Origin: Paenibacillus_D sp047238105
GTDB lineage: Bacteria; Bacillota; Bacilli; Paenibacillales; Paenibacillaceae
Direction of reading: 5' to 3'
Assembly (NCBI RefSeq): GCF_047238105.1
Contig: NZ_JBDFMD010000001.1
Location: forward strand, 186,001-250,000
DNA: 64,000 bases
Shown here: in pieces, positions 32,091-40,977 of the stretch
Layout: the number at the start of each line of letters is the position of its first letter
Numbering within the stretch: the first letter of the stretch is position 1
Made by a program: the position numbers and the translations under genes
The notes under the pieces: generated by a model
The model's input: the letters and a program-made list of their open reading frames with translations, nothing else
Told to the model about the DNA's origin: nothing
Databases searched by the model: none

Positions 32091-33578
32091 TTATTGCGCT
32101 CTGCGCAAGCGGACAGCTATATAGGGTTTGCCCGGCAGATCAAGGCGAAAATCACCCTCAAACGTCCCTTCTTGCGTCTGCACCGTCATCTCCCAGGTAT
32201 CAATAATATCCGCATGGTAACGGACGCCGGGTTCCATCCGGAAGTGACGGTAACTCGGCTGATTGAAACCAAAATAGTAGAGGTAGTATTGGTCAGCGAT
32301 GCCGGCTCGGGGCACATCCCACTCCGAGGGCAGAGGATTCAGGCCGTCCCCCGGCCCCTCCTCCATGATCTTCCTCAAGAAGCCGATGCGCGCCGGGCTA
32401 GTTCCGTGCAGCCGACCTCCTTTGGACCACCAGAGAATATCTTCCGGATGCAGATAAGTCTCGCCATGACCGACATAACCGCCGCGGACCGCGCCTTCCC
32501 AGAAGCGGCGGACCATCTCCTCGCCCGTAATATTCCCCCATCCCCAGTCGATATTGCCCTCGTAGGCGCACTCGTCGATGACAATGGGCTTCTGCCATTG
32601 CTGCCGCCATTGATCCGTATTCTCGGCTGTCCGGTAGACATCGACGCGCTGGACGCTGCAGTGCGTGATCCAGGGTCGGGTATAGTCGTAGAACGGAATG
32701 CAGTTATGGATGGAGATGAGATGGTCATACGGATCATGTCCGGTCACGATGTCCGCGAACCGTTCCCAGTCCTCCGTCGTCTTGGATTTCATCAAGTCAT
32801 ACTCATTGGCGAGCGACCACCACACATTGCGGTAAGCTGCCAGCCGCGCTGTGATATAGCGTAAGTAACGGTCATCCGTCTCCGCAGACAACTTGTCATA
32901 GCCCCAGCGGTCATAGGGGTGGAAAAGGATCAGATCGGCCTCAATGCCCAACTCCCTAAGCTCGCCCACCTGCTGTTCCAGATGCCGGAAAAAAGCAGGA
33001 TTGAACCGAGTCTCATCCCATCCCGACGCCAGATCACCTGCAAAAGCGTGATGCGGCGGTTCATTGGTATTATACTGGTAGGACTTCGGAAACACGCACA
33101 TCCGCAGCTTGTTGAACGGTGATGCCTTCAAAGAGGCCAGCGTCTCGGCCTGCAGCCCCTCATCCTGATGCGTCCAGGCGTAACAGGTTGTCCCAACAGG
33201 GATATATGCCGTGCCATCTGCATAACCGAAGTGAAATTGATGCTTTACGCTCACCGGGCCATGGTTGCCCCCTGTTGCCGGGATGCATGCGAACCTGCCT
33301 TGCACACCATCCAGGGCGGAAGCGCCGCTCCGCGTGCGGTAGCGCCACACTCCCTGTTGCTGGGGCATGAACCGAATCCGATAGATGCCATCCCCGTCAT
33401 AGAAACCATGCACCTCTGCTTCTACACCGTGCTCTGAAGTGAAGACAGCCTCCAGGATCACATCGACGAAGGGATTACCCTCCTGCGGTCCTGCCAAGGA
33501 TAACTCGAAGAAATCCCATTGTTCGATCTGTGTAAGCGCTTGCCCATTGTTCGAAGCTGTATGTACATTGGTTGACAT
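32091..33578 (-). CDS. DUF5060/DUF4038/DUF5605-type glycoside hydrolase
   Basis: The 495-residue protein reads in order: an N-terminal beta-sandwich (DUF5060-like, residues 1-95, EAVFTSEHGVEAEVHGFYDGDG), a TIM-barrel of the DUF4038/apiosidase clan (about 100-400, MCVFPKSYQYN and LILFHPYDRWGYD) and a C-terminal DUF5605-like sandwich. The likely catalytic pair is the acid/base Glu in WWSLANEYDL and the nucleophile Glu in IVIDECAYEG. No signal peptide, so it acts in the cytosol on imported glycans. GGAGGTTCGCG precedes the start. Substrate unknown; clan members act on pectin side chains. Confidence 0.85.
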   Translation of the reverse strand: MSTNVHTASNNGQALTQIEQWDFFELSLAGPQEGNPFVDVILEAVFTSEHGVEAEVHGFYDGDGIYRIRFMPQQQGVWRYRTRSGASALDGVQGRFACIPATGGNHGPVSVKHQFHFGYADGTAYIPVGTTCYAWTHQDEGLQAETLASLKASPFNKLRMCVFPKSYQYNTNEPPHHAFAGDLASGWDETRFNPAFFRHLEQQVGELRELGIEADLILFHPYDRWGYDKLSAETDDRYLRYITARLAAYRNVWWSLANEYDLMKSKTTEDWERFADIVTGHDPYDHLISIHNCIPFYDYTRPWITHCSVQRVDVYRTAENTDQWRQQWQKPIVIDECAYEGNIDWGWGNITGEEMVRRFWEGAVRGGYVGHGETYLHPEDILWWSKGGRLHGTSPARIGFLRKIMEEGPGDGLNPLPSEWDVPRAGIADQYYLYYFGFNQPSYRHFRMEPGVRYHADIIDTWEMTVQTQEGTFEGDFRLDLPGKPYIAVRLRRAQ

Positions 33579-33739
33579 CGCGAACCTCCATTACGTGAAA
33601 GAATTGTTCCTTGTTTACTTAAAACTATCACGTTTTAGTAGTTCAGTCAATTAAAATTCGACGATAAATTTTAGTTCATTTTAGTTATAATAATATCAAA
33701 AGCCAGAGCACCGTCAAAGCCCGATTCATCCCTGCAGCA

Positions 33740-34621
33740 TCATCTCGGCAGCATCATCTCCAGCAGACGTCTGGATGCTTGGCCCAAGGGCAGCTGCCTG
33801 CGCGTCGCAATCCCGATATGACGCTCCGGGATCCGCGGCTCCAGCGGGATCTCTACCAGGGCTCCCGAAGCCAGTTCCTCCCGTACATAATCCTTCACTA
33901 CAAACGTCAGTCCAAAGCCGCTCTGCGCAAACCGCACCAGCAGATCCACACTGCCCAGTTCAAACTCGGGACGCAGCGTCACGCCTTGCGTACGCGCATA
34001 GTCATCCAGGTAGGCACGCGTACTCGGTCCCCTCTCGAGCAGCAGCAGCGGCAGCCCGCTCAACCCTCCCGCCTGAAATGGCGCTTCAGCTAAAGCGGCA
34101 TACTTTGAACCTCCGACCAGAATATCCTGCTGACGGGCAACCTGCTGGAAGTGCAGGGCCGGATCGTCGGCAGGCATATGCACTACCCCGAAATCAATCT
34201 CGCCTGCCTTGAGCAACTCGATTGTCTCCGGCGTCGTCCGGTTCGTGATGCGGATATGGATACCCGGATATTGTCCGTGAAACTTCTCCAGGTAGGGCAG
34301 TAAGAAATATTTGCATATCGTATCGCTCGCCCCGATCCTTACCTCTCCGCTCAGCAACTCCTGCCGGCTTCCAAGCTGCTTCTCCCCCAGCTCGATGAAC
34401 TGGATCGCCTGCTCCACGAAATGATACAAGGCCTCGCCATCACCGGTCATCGTTACCCCTTTTGTCGTGCGGATAAACAAGGGCGATCCCAATGACTCCT
34501 CCAGGTGCTTGAGCGTATGGCTAACCGCAGGCTGCGTAATGTTCAGTTTACGGGCGGCATGAGTGAGGCTCCCCAGCTTGGCCGTCCAGTAAAACACCCG
34601 GTACCACTCCATATTGCGCAT
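33740..34621 (-). CDS. LysR family regulator
   Basis: The protein is about 293 residues with the LysR HTH at the N-terminus (VFYWTAKLGSLTHAARKLNITQPAVSHTLKHLEESLGSPLF) and an inducer-binding domain from about residue 90 (VRIGASDTICKYFLLPYLEKFHGQYPGIHIRI). ATG 34621 is 11 nt from GAGG; ATG 34630 is only 2 nt away and is a weaker choice. It is divergent from the PurA-like gene and is its probable regulator. Confidence 0.9.
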   Translation of the reverse strand: MRNMEWYRVFYWTAKLGSLTHAARKLNITQPAVSHTLKHLEESLGSPLFIRTTKGVTMTGDGEALYHFVEQAIQFIELGEKQLGSRQELLSGEVRIGASDTICKYFLLPYLEKFHGQYPGIHIRITNRTTPETIELLKAGEIDFGVVHMPADDPALHFQQVARQQDILVGGSKYAALAEAPFQAGGLSGLPLLLLERGPSTRAYLDDYARTQGVTLRPEFELGSVDLLVRFAQSGFGLTFVVKDYVREELASGALVEIPLEPRIPERHIGIATRRQLPLGQASRRLLEMMLPR

Positions 34622-34726
34622 CAATGTCATTACCTCACTTTATATCGATCATTACGAATAGTCATTTTACTAATGGTTTCACTCCAAATATAATCGATCG
34701 TGTGAGACATAACAAGTACGGAGGCG

Positions 34727-36013
34727 ATGGATGTGACAGTAACTGCGATTGTGGGAGCCAACTGGGGCGATGAAGGCAAGGGGAAGATGACGGACGTGCT
34801 CGCGGCGGGCTCCTCGTATGTCGTCCGATATCAGGGAGGCAGCAATGCGGGGCATACGATTATCAATGAATATGGAAAGTTCGCGCTGCAAATGCTCCCG
34901 TCCGGCGTATTTCACCCCGGCGTGAGCAACGTTATCGGACCGGGCGTCGCCCTGGATGTCGAGACACTGCTGCGGGAACTCGAAGTCTTGCAGGAGAAAG
35001 GCGTACCCGCGCCTCGGATATTCGTATCGGAACGCGTGCAGGTCGTGCTGCCGTATCACCGGCTCTTTGATCAACTGGAGGAAGAGCGGCTGGGTGCGCG
35101 CAGCTTTGGCTCCACCAGACGAGGCATCGCGCCGTTCTACTCGGACAAGTATGCCAAGCTCGGCATCCAGGCTGGCGATCTTCTGAATCGGGACAGACTG
35201 GAGCGGCGACTGCAGCACGCGCTGGAGAGCAAAAATATTCTGCTCCAACACTTGTACGGCCAGGAGCCGATCCAGGCAGCATCTTTGATCCCGCAACTGT
35301 TGGATTGGGGGACGAAGCTGCGGCCTTATCTCCGCGACACCACTGCCTTGCTTCATAAGGCTTGGGCCAATGGCGAGTCCATCCTGCTGGAAAGCCAGCT
35401 CGGGGCGCTGCGGGATCCGGATCACGGCATCTATCCCCACTCGACCTCATCATCTACGCTGGCAGGCTTCGCTCCTGTAGGTGCGGGCTTGCCTCCGTAT
35501 GCAGTGACGAACATCCTCGCTGTGGTCAAAGCCTACTCCAGCTGTGTGGGTGCCGGACCATTCGTGGTGGAGCTGGACGGGGAGCAGGCGGATGAGTTGA
35601 GACGACGTGGCGGCGATGCTGGCGAATATGGCGCTGTGACAGGCCGGCCGCGCCGGGTCGGCTGGTTCGATGCCGTGGCTACCCGCTATGGCTGCCGGAT
35701 CCAGGGCGCCACAGCGATCGCATTGACCAATCTCGACGTGCTCGGCTACCTTGAGAAGATTCCGGTCTGCACTTCTTACGAACTGGCAGATGGGACAGTG
35801 ACAGACGCGTTTCCTGTCGGGGCAGCGCTGGATGATTGCAAGCCACGACTGGAGTACATGGATGGCTGGCATTGCGACCTGTCCGATTGCCGTTCCTGGG
35901 ATGACCTCCCGGCAGCAGCCCAGCGATATGTAGCATTCATCGAAGAAGCGAGTCATGTCCCTGTCACGCATGTCTCCATCGGTCCGCGCCGCGAGCAGCT
36001 AATCGGCAGATAA
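34727..36013 (+). CDS. purA: Divergent adenylosuccinate synthetase (PurA paralogue)
   Basis: The 428-residue protein would join IMP and aspartate with GTP. It keeps the P-loop GANWGDEGKGKMTD, the catalytic His in NAGHTI, the LTNLDVL guanine-site motif and a late TGRPRRVGWFD segment. Several usually strict blocks are altered: STRRGIAPFYSDKYAKLGIQ replaces the common GTTGKGIGP type, and SQLGALRDPDHGIYPHSTSS replaces GAQGTLLDIDHGTYP. This looks like a specialised paralogue. A LysR gene lies divergent. GGAGG fits GTG 34733 slightly better than ATG 34727. Its 3' end overlaps the convergent lipoprotein gene by 15 bp. Confidence 0.88.
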   Translation: MDVTVTAIVGANWGDEGKGKMTDVLAAGSSYVVRYQGGSNAGHTIINEYGKFALQMLPSGVFHPGVSNVIGPGVALDVETLLRELEVLQEKGVPAPRIFVSERVQVVLPYHRLFDQLEEERLGARSFGSTRRGIAPFYSDKYAKLGIQAGDLLNRDRLERRLQHALESKNILLQHLYGQEPIQAASLIPQLLDWGTKLRPYLRDTTALLHKAWANGESILLESQLGALRDPDHGIYPHSTSSSTLAGFAPVGAGLPPYAVTNILAVVKAYSSCVGAGPFVVELDGEQADELRRRGGDAGEYGAVTGRPRRVGWFDAVATRYGCRIQGATAIALTNLDVLGYLEKIPVCTSYELADGTVTDAFPVGAALDDCKPRLEYMDGWHCDLSDCRSWDDLPAAAQRYVAFIEEASHVPVTHVSIGPRREQLIGR

Positions 36014-36553
36014 GAGGATGGTGGCAGTGTCTGTCTGCGCTGCCACCTCTACTTCCAATTGGCGGGAGGTATCCAGCTTATTTTTCCCGTACCATTCTTG
36101 GATACTTACCGATCGGACAGCTGTCAGTGCTTCGTTATCGATGGCGAGCACATACGTCCTGGGTATTCCTATATCGTCACAAGCATTGGAGGAGTGTCCC
36201 ACATGTACAATTAGATTTTCCTCGCTTTCGTCAAGCGCCGTACCGGCAAATTCGAGCTCGCATGAATTCTCATAGATGCCTACAAAATATACCTCTTGGT
36301 CATCGAAATTCACATGTGGCGGATTCCCGGACATGCCGTACTCCTCCCACGCATTCGCCATGTCTTGCTCCGTCTTAGCGATATTGACCACGATGTCGTC
36401 GAACCTTCCCTCGGGCCGTGTATTCTCCGTCTTTAACAGCTTGCTGGGCAGCTCGTTTTCGATGACGGCGCCCCCGCTGCATCCGGTGAGCAGCAGGCTG
36501 GCACCCAGGAGAGCGCTTAGCAGACTATGCAGTCGCGTGTTGTTCCGCTTCAT
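35999..36553 (-). CDS. Lipoprotein of unknown function
   Basis: The 184-residue protein begins with a lipoprotein signal (MKRNNTRLHSLLSALLGASL, then LLTGC lipobox with Cys 25). The mature part is hydrophilic and mixed alpha/beta with two cysteines (NSCELEF and SNACDDIG) that could form a disulfide. No family recognised. The Cys-anchored protein would sit on the outer face of the membrane. It converges on the PurA-like gene. Confidence 0.75.
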   Translation of the reverse strand: MKRNNTRLHSLLSALLGASLLLTGCSGGAVIENELPSKLLKTENTRPEGRFDDIVVNIAKTEQDMANAWEEYGMSGNPPHVNFDDQEVYFVGIYENSCELEFAGTALDESEENLIVHVGHSSNACDDIGIPRTYVLAIDNEALTAVRSVSIQEWYGKNKLDTSRQLEVEVAAQTDTATILLSAD

Positions 36554-36640
36554 CGTTGTTCACTCCTTTACTGTGTTGACCTCCGCCGCTTGGAGCGATT
36601 CTTTTTGCAATAGCAATGACACCACGAGAATTCCATTATA

Positions 36641-36735
36641 CCTCATGCCATTCAATGGTTTCTGCAAAGAAAGGATACGCCAGTTCAAAATTCCCTTTCG
36701 AAAAAGCTTCTGCAATTCCTCGTTGCGAATGCATA
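36641..36735 (-). pseudogene. Fragment of a SnoaL-like (NTF2-fold) gene
   Basis: On the minus strand, allowing one missing base near 36693, the reading continues IAEAFRKG then NFELAYPFFAETIEWHEV. That is the opening helix and first strand of SnoaL/NTF2-fold proteins. No start and no remainder of the gene are present. The region 36554-36933 otherwise holds no gene that I can support. Confidence 0.5.
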
Positions 36736-36933
36736 TGATCTGTGGTCAATGTGGTTCCCCTACGTTCTGATTACACTTTTCCAGTATAACCCGTCGAACA
36801 TTCATCCCTTTCTTTTCAATTGCTAAAGAACAAAACCTGCTTACGCAGATTGGCGTGAAGGCACCAGAAAAGTACGGGGATTCGTTTCACACCGTTACCT
36901 CAAGTCTTCATGACCGCTTTCGGGATTATCGAT

Positions 36934-37299
36934 GGCTTCAAACTCGCGCTCGCCGCTCCTGTAAGGGCAAAAGTGCATTTAAACGCATGAAAAACCTAAC
37001 ATCAACCTTGGATAAGCGCAAAAATACATCTAAGTCGTCTGAAAATGGTAAAATAAGGGATATTAAACTGAAATAGCTGCACTTTTGCCTCTATGGTCTA
37101 GGATTCGAGCCAAGAGACGAACCATAAATGTACTTTTGCCCTTATCATCCGGCTGGATTTTGGGAGCGACTGCAGCAAGGACTGCGGCTGGAGCTTGGGA
37201 GCGACTGCAGCAAGAACTGCGGCTGCAGCTCTTTCCAGCCGTCTTCTTCCCTATTCCCTCGACCTCTAATCCACAATTATAGAACATGCATAATTCCTA
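36934..37299. repeat. Dispersed intergenic element, copy 1
   Basis: About 366 bp that recur with high similarity and in the same orientation at 61617-61966. Within it a 16-nt motif AAGGGCAAAAGTGCAT and variant AAGCGCAAAAATACAT (36963 and 37014) are followed by two inverted versions (TGCACTTTTGCC at 37079, TGTACTTTTGCCC at 37130). After them comes a tandem array of a 36-bp GC-rich unit containing GCGACTGCAGCAAG (37160-37230). No protein is encoded. It abuts the 3' end of the UvrA-like gene. Confidence 0.88.
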
Positions 37300-39555
37300 A
37301 AAAATTAAGTATTTTCCTGTAAGTGATTGTTCTGCCTGGGTAATCTGCGTAGGCATGCCCTCGAATACGACCTGGCCGCCTCTGCTGCCTCCGTCTGGCC
37401 CCATGTCGATAATCCAGTCCGCTTGGCTGATCACATCAAGATTATGTTCAATAACGATGACTGTATTGCCTGTATCAACGAGACGGTTTATGATGGTCAT
37501 CAACTGGCCGATATCCGACATATGCAAGCCGGTCGTCGGCTCGTCCATCACATAGATGCTTCCATTCTTATGAAGTTCACTAGCCAGTTTGATGCGCTGG
37601 CACTCACCACCCGAGAGTGTGCTAAGCGGCTGGCCCAATGTAATATAATCCAAGCCTACATCGCTCAGTGCCTGAAGGATGCGCCCGGCCTCTTTCAGCT
37701 GGAAGAAGTCCAGCGCCTGTTCTACTGTCATCTCCAATACGTCTGCAATGGATTTGTCATTCAGCTTGTAAGCTAATACTTCTTCCTTGAACCGTTTGCC
37801 ACCGCATACTTCGCATGGGAGCTTCACGCTATCGAGAAAGGCAAGATCCGTATACACGACCCCAAGTCCTTGGCAATTCTCGCAAGCCCCTTTGGAGTTG
37901 AAGCTGAACAAGCTTTGATTCACTTTGTTCGCAGAGGCAAATGCCTTGCGGATCCCATCCATGATCCCCGTATACGTTGCCGGATTCGAGCGAGTGGATG
38001 CCCCTACCGCCGATTGATCGATAACGATCGCATCCGGATGCTGGCGGAGGAATATTCCGTTGATCAGCGTGCTCTTGCCTGATCCAGCAACTCCGGTAAC
38101 GACGGTAAGCACGCCTGTAGGAATATCTACACTGACGTTTTGCAAGTTATGAAGCGTGGCGTTTTGAATAGAAAGCTTGCCGGATGGCATTCTGCACTCC
38201 TGCTTCAGTACGAGCGGCCGTTTCATATGATCGCCTGTCAGCGTACCGGATTCCAGCAAGCCTGCGAAGCTGCCTTCATACACGATATTGCCGCCCCTGC
38301 TGCCTGCATGCGGCCCGACATCGATGATATGATCCGCCACCTTGATGACATCGGGATCATGCTCGACGACGATGACCGTATTCCCCTTGTCGCGCAGCCG
38401 CTGGAGCAACGCGTTCAATCGGTGAACATCGCGGGGGTGCAGCCCTACGCTGGGCTCGTCGAAGATGTAGGTCACATCAACCAGACTGCCGCTTAGATGC
38501 TTCACCATTTTCACACGCTGAGACTCGCCCCCAGACAAGGTATCCGTCTCTCGATCCAGTGTCAGGTAGTCCAGTCCGATATCGACAAGATGCTGCAGTC
38601 GCTCCGTCAATGATCTGACGATCGGCGCCGCAACAGCTTCGTCGATCTCCCGAACGAGACAGATCAGCTGGCCGACCTCCATCGAGGACATCTCTGCGAT
38701 GTTGAATCCATTGATCCTGCAGCCCAACGCCGCCTGACTCAGTCTCGCCCCCTGGCAGCTCGTGCACTCCCCTTCGGAGATGAAAGGCGCAACGGCTTTC
38801 TGCGTACGCTCGGACTTCGTCTTCACGTCCTGCTTGATGTATTTGTTGGTGAATTTCTCGATGATGCCTTCCACCGTCATATTCATGGCCTTTCCTGCAA
38901 AATCCATCTTCACTTTCCTAGCCTTGCCGTAAAGAAGCTGTTCGAGTTCATCTTCCGAATATTCGCTAAGCTTCTTGCCGGGATCCAAGGATCCCGCTTG
39001 AACGATCATATTCCATTCCCAGCCGTCCACCGCATAATCGGGAAGCATAATAGCTCCTTCGATTAGAGATTTCGACAGGTCTATAGCCTTGCTCATATCG
39101 ACGCCGAGCCTGCGCCCTATCCCGTTGCACTCCGGACACATCCCTTGCGGATCGTTAAACGAAAATAAGTGCGCTGGTCCAATCTGAGGCTGGCCTACCC
39201 GGGAGAAGAGAAGCCGGAGGATCGGAGCAATATCGGTAATCGTACCCAATGTGGAATGAGAGCCGCCGCCAAGCCTTTTCTGATCAACGATGACAGCCAT
39301 GCTCAAGTTTTCGATCGCATCCGTATCAGGCTGCGGCACGCGGGGCAGGAAGTTGCGTACGAACATACTGAAATTCTCATTTAGCAGTCGCGTCGATTCC
39401 GCTGCAATCGTATCGAAGACAATCGAGGATTTGCCCGATCCCGATACCCCGGTGAATATCGTAATCTTGCGTTTGGGTATGCGTAAGGAAACGTTCTTAA
39501 GATTGTTCTCCCTCGCCCCAGCGATGATAATATGATCGTGATTGTATGTACTCAT
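37297..39555 (-). CDS. UvrA-like ABC ATPase, short (class II) form
   Basis: The 752-residue protein has two ABC cassettes in UvrA order: Walker A GVSGSGKSSIVFDTI and GVAGSGKSTLINGIF, signatures DTLSGGESQRVKMV and STLSGGECQRIKLA, Walker B IFDEPSVGLHPRD and VMDEPTTGLHMSD, and zinc-finger cysteines CPECNGIG, CTSCQGARL, CENCQGLG and CEVCGGKRF. True UvrA has about 940 residues; the short forms lack most of the UvrB-binding insertion and are linked to tolerance of DNA-binding drugs. ATG 39555 is the start; the open frame continues upstream into an unrelated relic. Confidence 0.9.
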   Translation of the reverse strand: MSTYNHDHIIIAGARENNLKNVSLRIPKRKITIFTGVSGSGKSSIVFDTIAAESTRLLNENFSMFVRNFLPRVPQPDTDAIENLSMAVIVDQKRLGGGSHSTLGTITDIAPILRLLFSRVGQPQIGPAHLFSFNDPQGMCPECNGIGRRLGVDMSKAIDLSKSLIEGAIMLPDYAVDGWEWNMIVQAGSLDPGKKLSEYSEDELEQLLYGKARKVKMDFAGKAMNMTVEGIIEKFTNKYIKQDVKTKSERTQKAVAPFISEGECTSCQGARLSQAALGCRINGFNIAEMSSMEVGQLICLVREIDEAVAAPIVRSLTERLQHLVDIGLDYLTLDRETDTLSGGESQRVKMVKHLSGSLVDVTYIFDEPSVGLHPRDVHRLNALLQRLRDKGNTVIVVEHDPDVIKVADHIIDVGPHAGSRGGNIVYEGSFAGLLESGTLTGDHMKRPLVLKQECRMPSGKLSIQNATLHNLQNVSVDIPTGVLTVVTGVAGSGKSTLINGIFLRQHPDAIVIDQSAVGASTRSNPATYTGIMDGIRKAFASANKVNQSLFSFNSKGACENCQGLGVVYTDLAFLDSVKLPCEVCGGKRFKEEVLAYKLNDKSIADVLEMTVEQALDFFQLKEAGRILQALSDVGLDYITLGQPLSTLSGGECQRIKLASELHKNGSIYVMDEPTTGLHMSDIGQLMTIINRLVDTGNTVIVIEHNLDVISQADWIIDMGPDGGSRGGQVVFEGMPTQITQAEQSLTGKYLIF

Positions 39556-39837
39556 CTTTTTTCGACCTTTCTTCGCAGCGTGGATTCCGACAATGAACAG
39601 CCAAGCCATGTCGTTTTCGATTAAGATTCGTCCGAACAAACCGCCCAGAACGCCAACCAGCGTATAATCAAGCATCGCTCCAACGGAATGCATCATGCCA
39701 TTAAACGTTGCCTCATCTGGAGTAACCGAGATGGGGTCAGAGATGAATATACCTACGATTATAACACCAATGACACTAAAGTCGAGACTCAAGATACGCA
39801 AATGTCGGGATACGTGCGGCTGGCTGATACCCAGGGC
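39556..39837 (-). pseudogene. Chimeric relic: ArsR HTH joined to a membrane protein fragment
   Basis: Upstream of and in frame with the UvrA-like gene, the minus strand reads ALGISQPHVSRHLRIL, an ArsR-type recognition helix. It runs straight into SLDFSVIGVIIVGIFISDPI and then GMMHSVGAMLDYTLVGVL and MAWLFIVGIHAAKKGRKK, a helix-rich fragment resembling DUF998-type proteins. An in-frame TAA precedes the ArsR part. It appears to be an arsR plus membrane-protein operon collapsed by deletion. Translation of the UvrA-like protein from a TTG inside it cannot be excluded. Confidence 0.65.
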
Positions 39838-39904
39838 TTAGACCCGACTTTCCGCATGAATTAATTATTCACAAATAAATTATTCGTTAATATAGAAACA
39901 GCTG

Positions 39905-40265
39905 TTAAACAAGCGTCGTCGGTTGTTTTGGATCGTCCACTCCAACGGCATCCGTGTAAATGGAGATATTATGCCCGGCCAAGCGAAGAATGTGTTTGAC
40001 CTGGTCATCGACATGCGCCGACAACAGGCCCCGGACGGTCTTGCCGCCAATCAAGACATGGATGACCCCAATGGTTTTGAGCAGAGCCAGCAGCATTTCT
40101 CCCGTGGGAGCGAAGCTTTTGCGTTTGCCTTGTAGAATCAATGGCTCCCTCCTTCTCTTGCTTCATCTGCTCACGTACACGCCACTCCAGCAGCCCATAC
40201 ATCAGGAGTACCATGACAAATACGACCCCGAGCGCTTCGACACGGCTCGGTTGCTTTACATACAT
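39905..40265 (-). pseudogene. Frameshifted C-terminal fragment of an IS1634/IS4-like transposase
   Basis: The minus strand reads YVKQPSRVEALGVVFVMVLL and MYGLLEWRVREQMKQEKEGA, then shifts frame near 40138 to SFAPTGEMLLALLKTIGVIH and KHILRLAGHNISIYTDAVG, ending at 39905. The first part is the typical late segment of IS1634-family DDE transposases (K-x-P-x-R-V/I-E-A-L-G-x-x-x-V). The catalytic core is absent. It marks an old transposition site next to the efflux cassette. Confidence 0.7.
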
Positions 40266-40397
40266 CCCAAGTTGGAACGACTATATCCTCCGAAGCGATG
40301 AAGTCGTTGTGTTCGTTGACGATGCATTAAAGCAGACTGATTTAGTAAACCGTCTACAGAAGGTCGATTACAAAACGTTTAATCAAGAGCGCAACCG

Positions 40398-40509
40398 ATG
40401 GAACGAACGCCTTATTGAAGGTACAAAGCGCCGCCGTTTTCGCAAGAACCCTGAAAGTTACCTGCAGAACATCGAGCGCAAAGTCTATACGTTAATTCGT
40501 CAGTCGTAG
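40398..40509 (+). repeat. Left inverted copy of a 112-bp ORF fragment
   Basis: This segment encodes the end of an open frame (WNERLIEGTKRRRFRKNPES, then YLQNIERKVYTLIRQS and stop; the frame continues back to about 40290). It recurs inverted at 43333-43445 with two substitutions and one extra T. The two copies bracket the PadR/ABC cassette. The protein family is not recognised. Confidence 0.88.
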
Positions 40510-40547
40510 TTTTTTTCTGTAGCGGCCTGCCAGTCGGCCGAAGCCTA

Positions 40548-40619
40548 TTGACTGCGGCGCTACTCAATGTTATTGTATAGTGGTACTCAATAATATTGAT
40601 TACCTATAATGTTGAGTAC
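40548..40619 (+). promoter_or_regulatory. Cassette promoter and PadR operator
   Basis: TTGACT (40548-40553), 17-bp spacer, TATTGT (40571-40576). Downstream GTACTCAA (40583-40590) and TTGAGTAC (40612-40619) form an inverted repeat with 21 bp between arms; another TACTCAAT lies at 40561. PadR repressors bind such sites, so autoregulation is likely. Confidence 0.65.
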
Positions 40620-40977
40620 CGAAGGGGGGGGGCTTCTGGATAATCTAAGCGAGATGTTGAAGGGCGTGCTGGAAGGCATAGTACTGGAAATTATAAGCCG
40701 CGGCGAAGTGTACGGCTACGAGATTGCCAGGAAGCTGCACGCCATGGGATTCGAAGGGCTGGCGGAAGCGACGGTGTACGCCCTGCTGCTGCGGCTGGAG
40801 AAGAACAAGTTGGTTCACATTACGAAGAAACCGTCGGAAATGGGCCCGCCACGAAAATTTTACACGCTTAACGAGCGGGGCTTCGAGGAGCTGACGTCCT
40901 TTTGGGCGAGGTGGGATTTCCTGAGCGGACGCATTCAACATTTTCGAAAACAAGGAGGTCGCGAGCATGAGCTTTAG
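40609..40977 (+). CDS. PadR family repressor
   Basis: The protein is about 113-122 residues with the PadR winged helix (MLKGVLEGIVLEIISRGEVY, then GYEIARKLHAMGFEGLAEATVYALLLRLEKNKLV and the wing PPRKFYTLNERGFEEL). The N-terminus is ambiguous. ATG 40609 gives a long start but overlaps the operator, whereas homologues usually begin at the residue before DNLSEMLKG, where only a CTG (40636) stands after a run of nine G (40624-40632). That G tract could be prone to slippage. The next gene overlaps by 11 bp. Confidence 0.88.
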   Translation: MLSTEGGGLLDNLSEMLKGVLEGIVLEIISRGEVYGYEIARKLHAMGFEGLAEATVYALLLRLEKNKLVHITKKPSEMGPPRKFYTLNERGFEELTSFWARWDFLSGRIQHFRKQGGREHEL

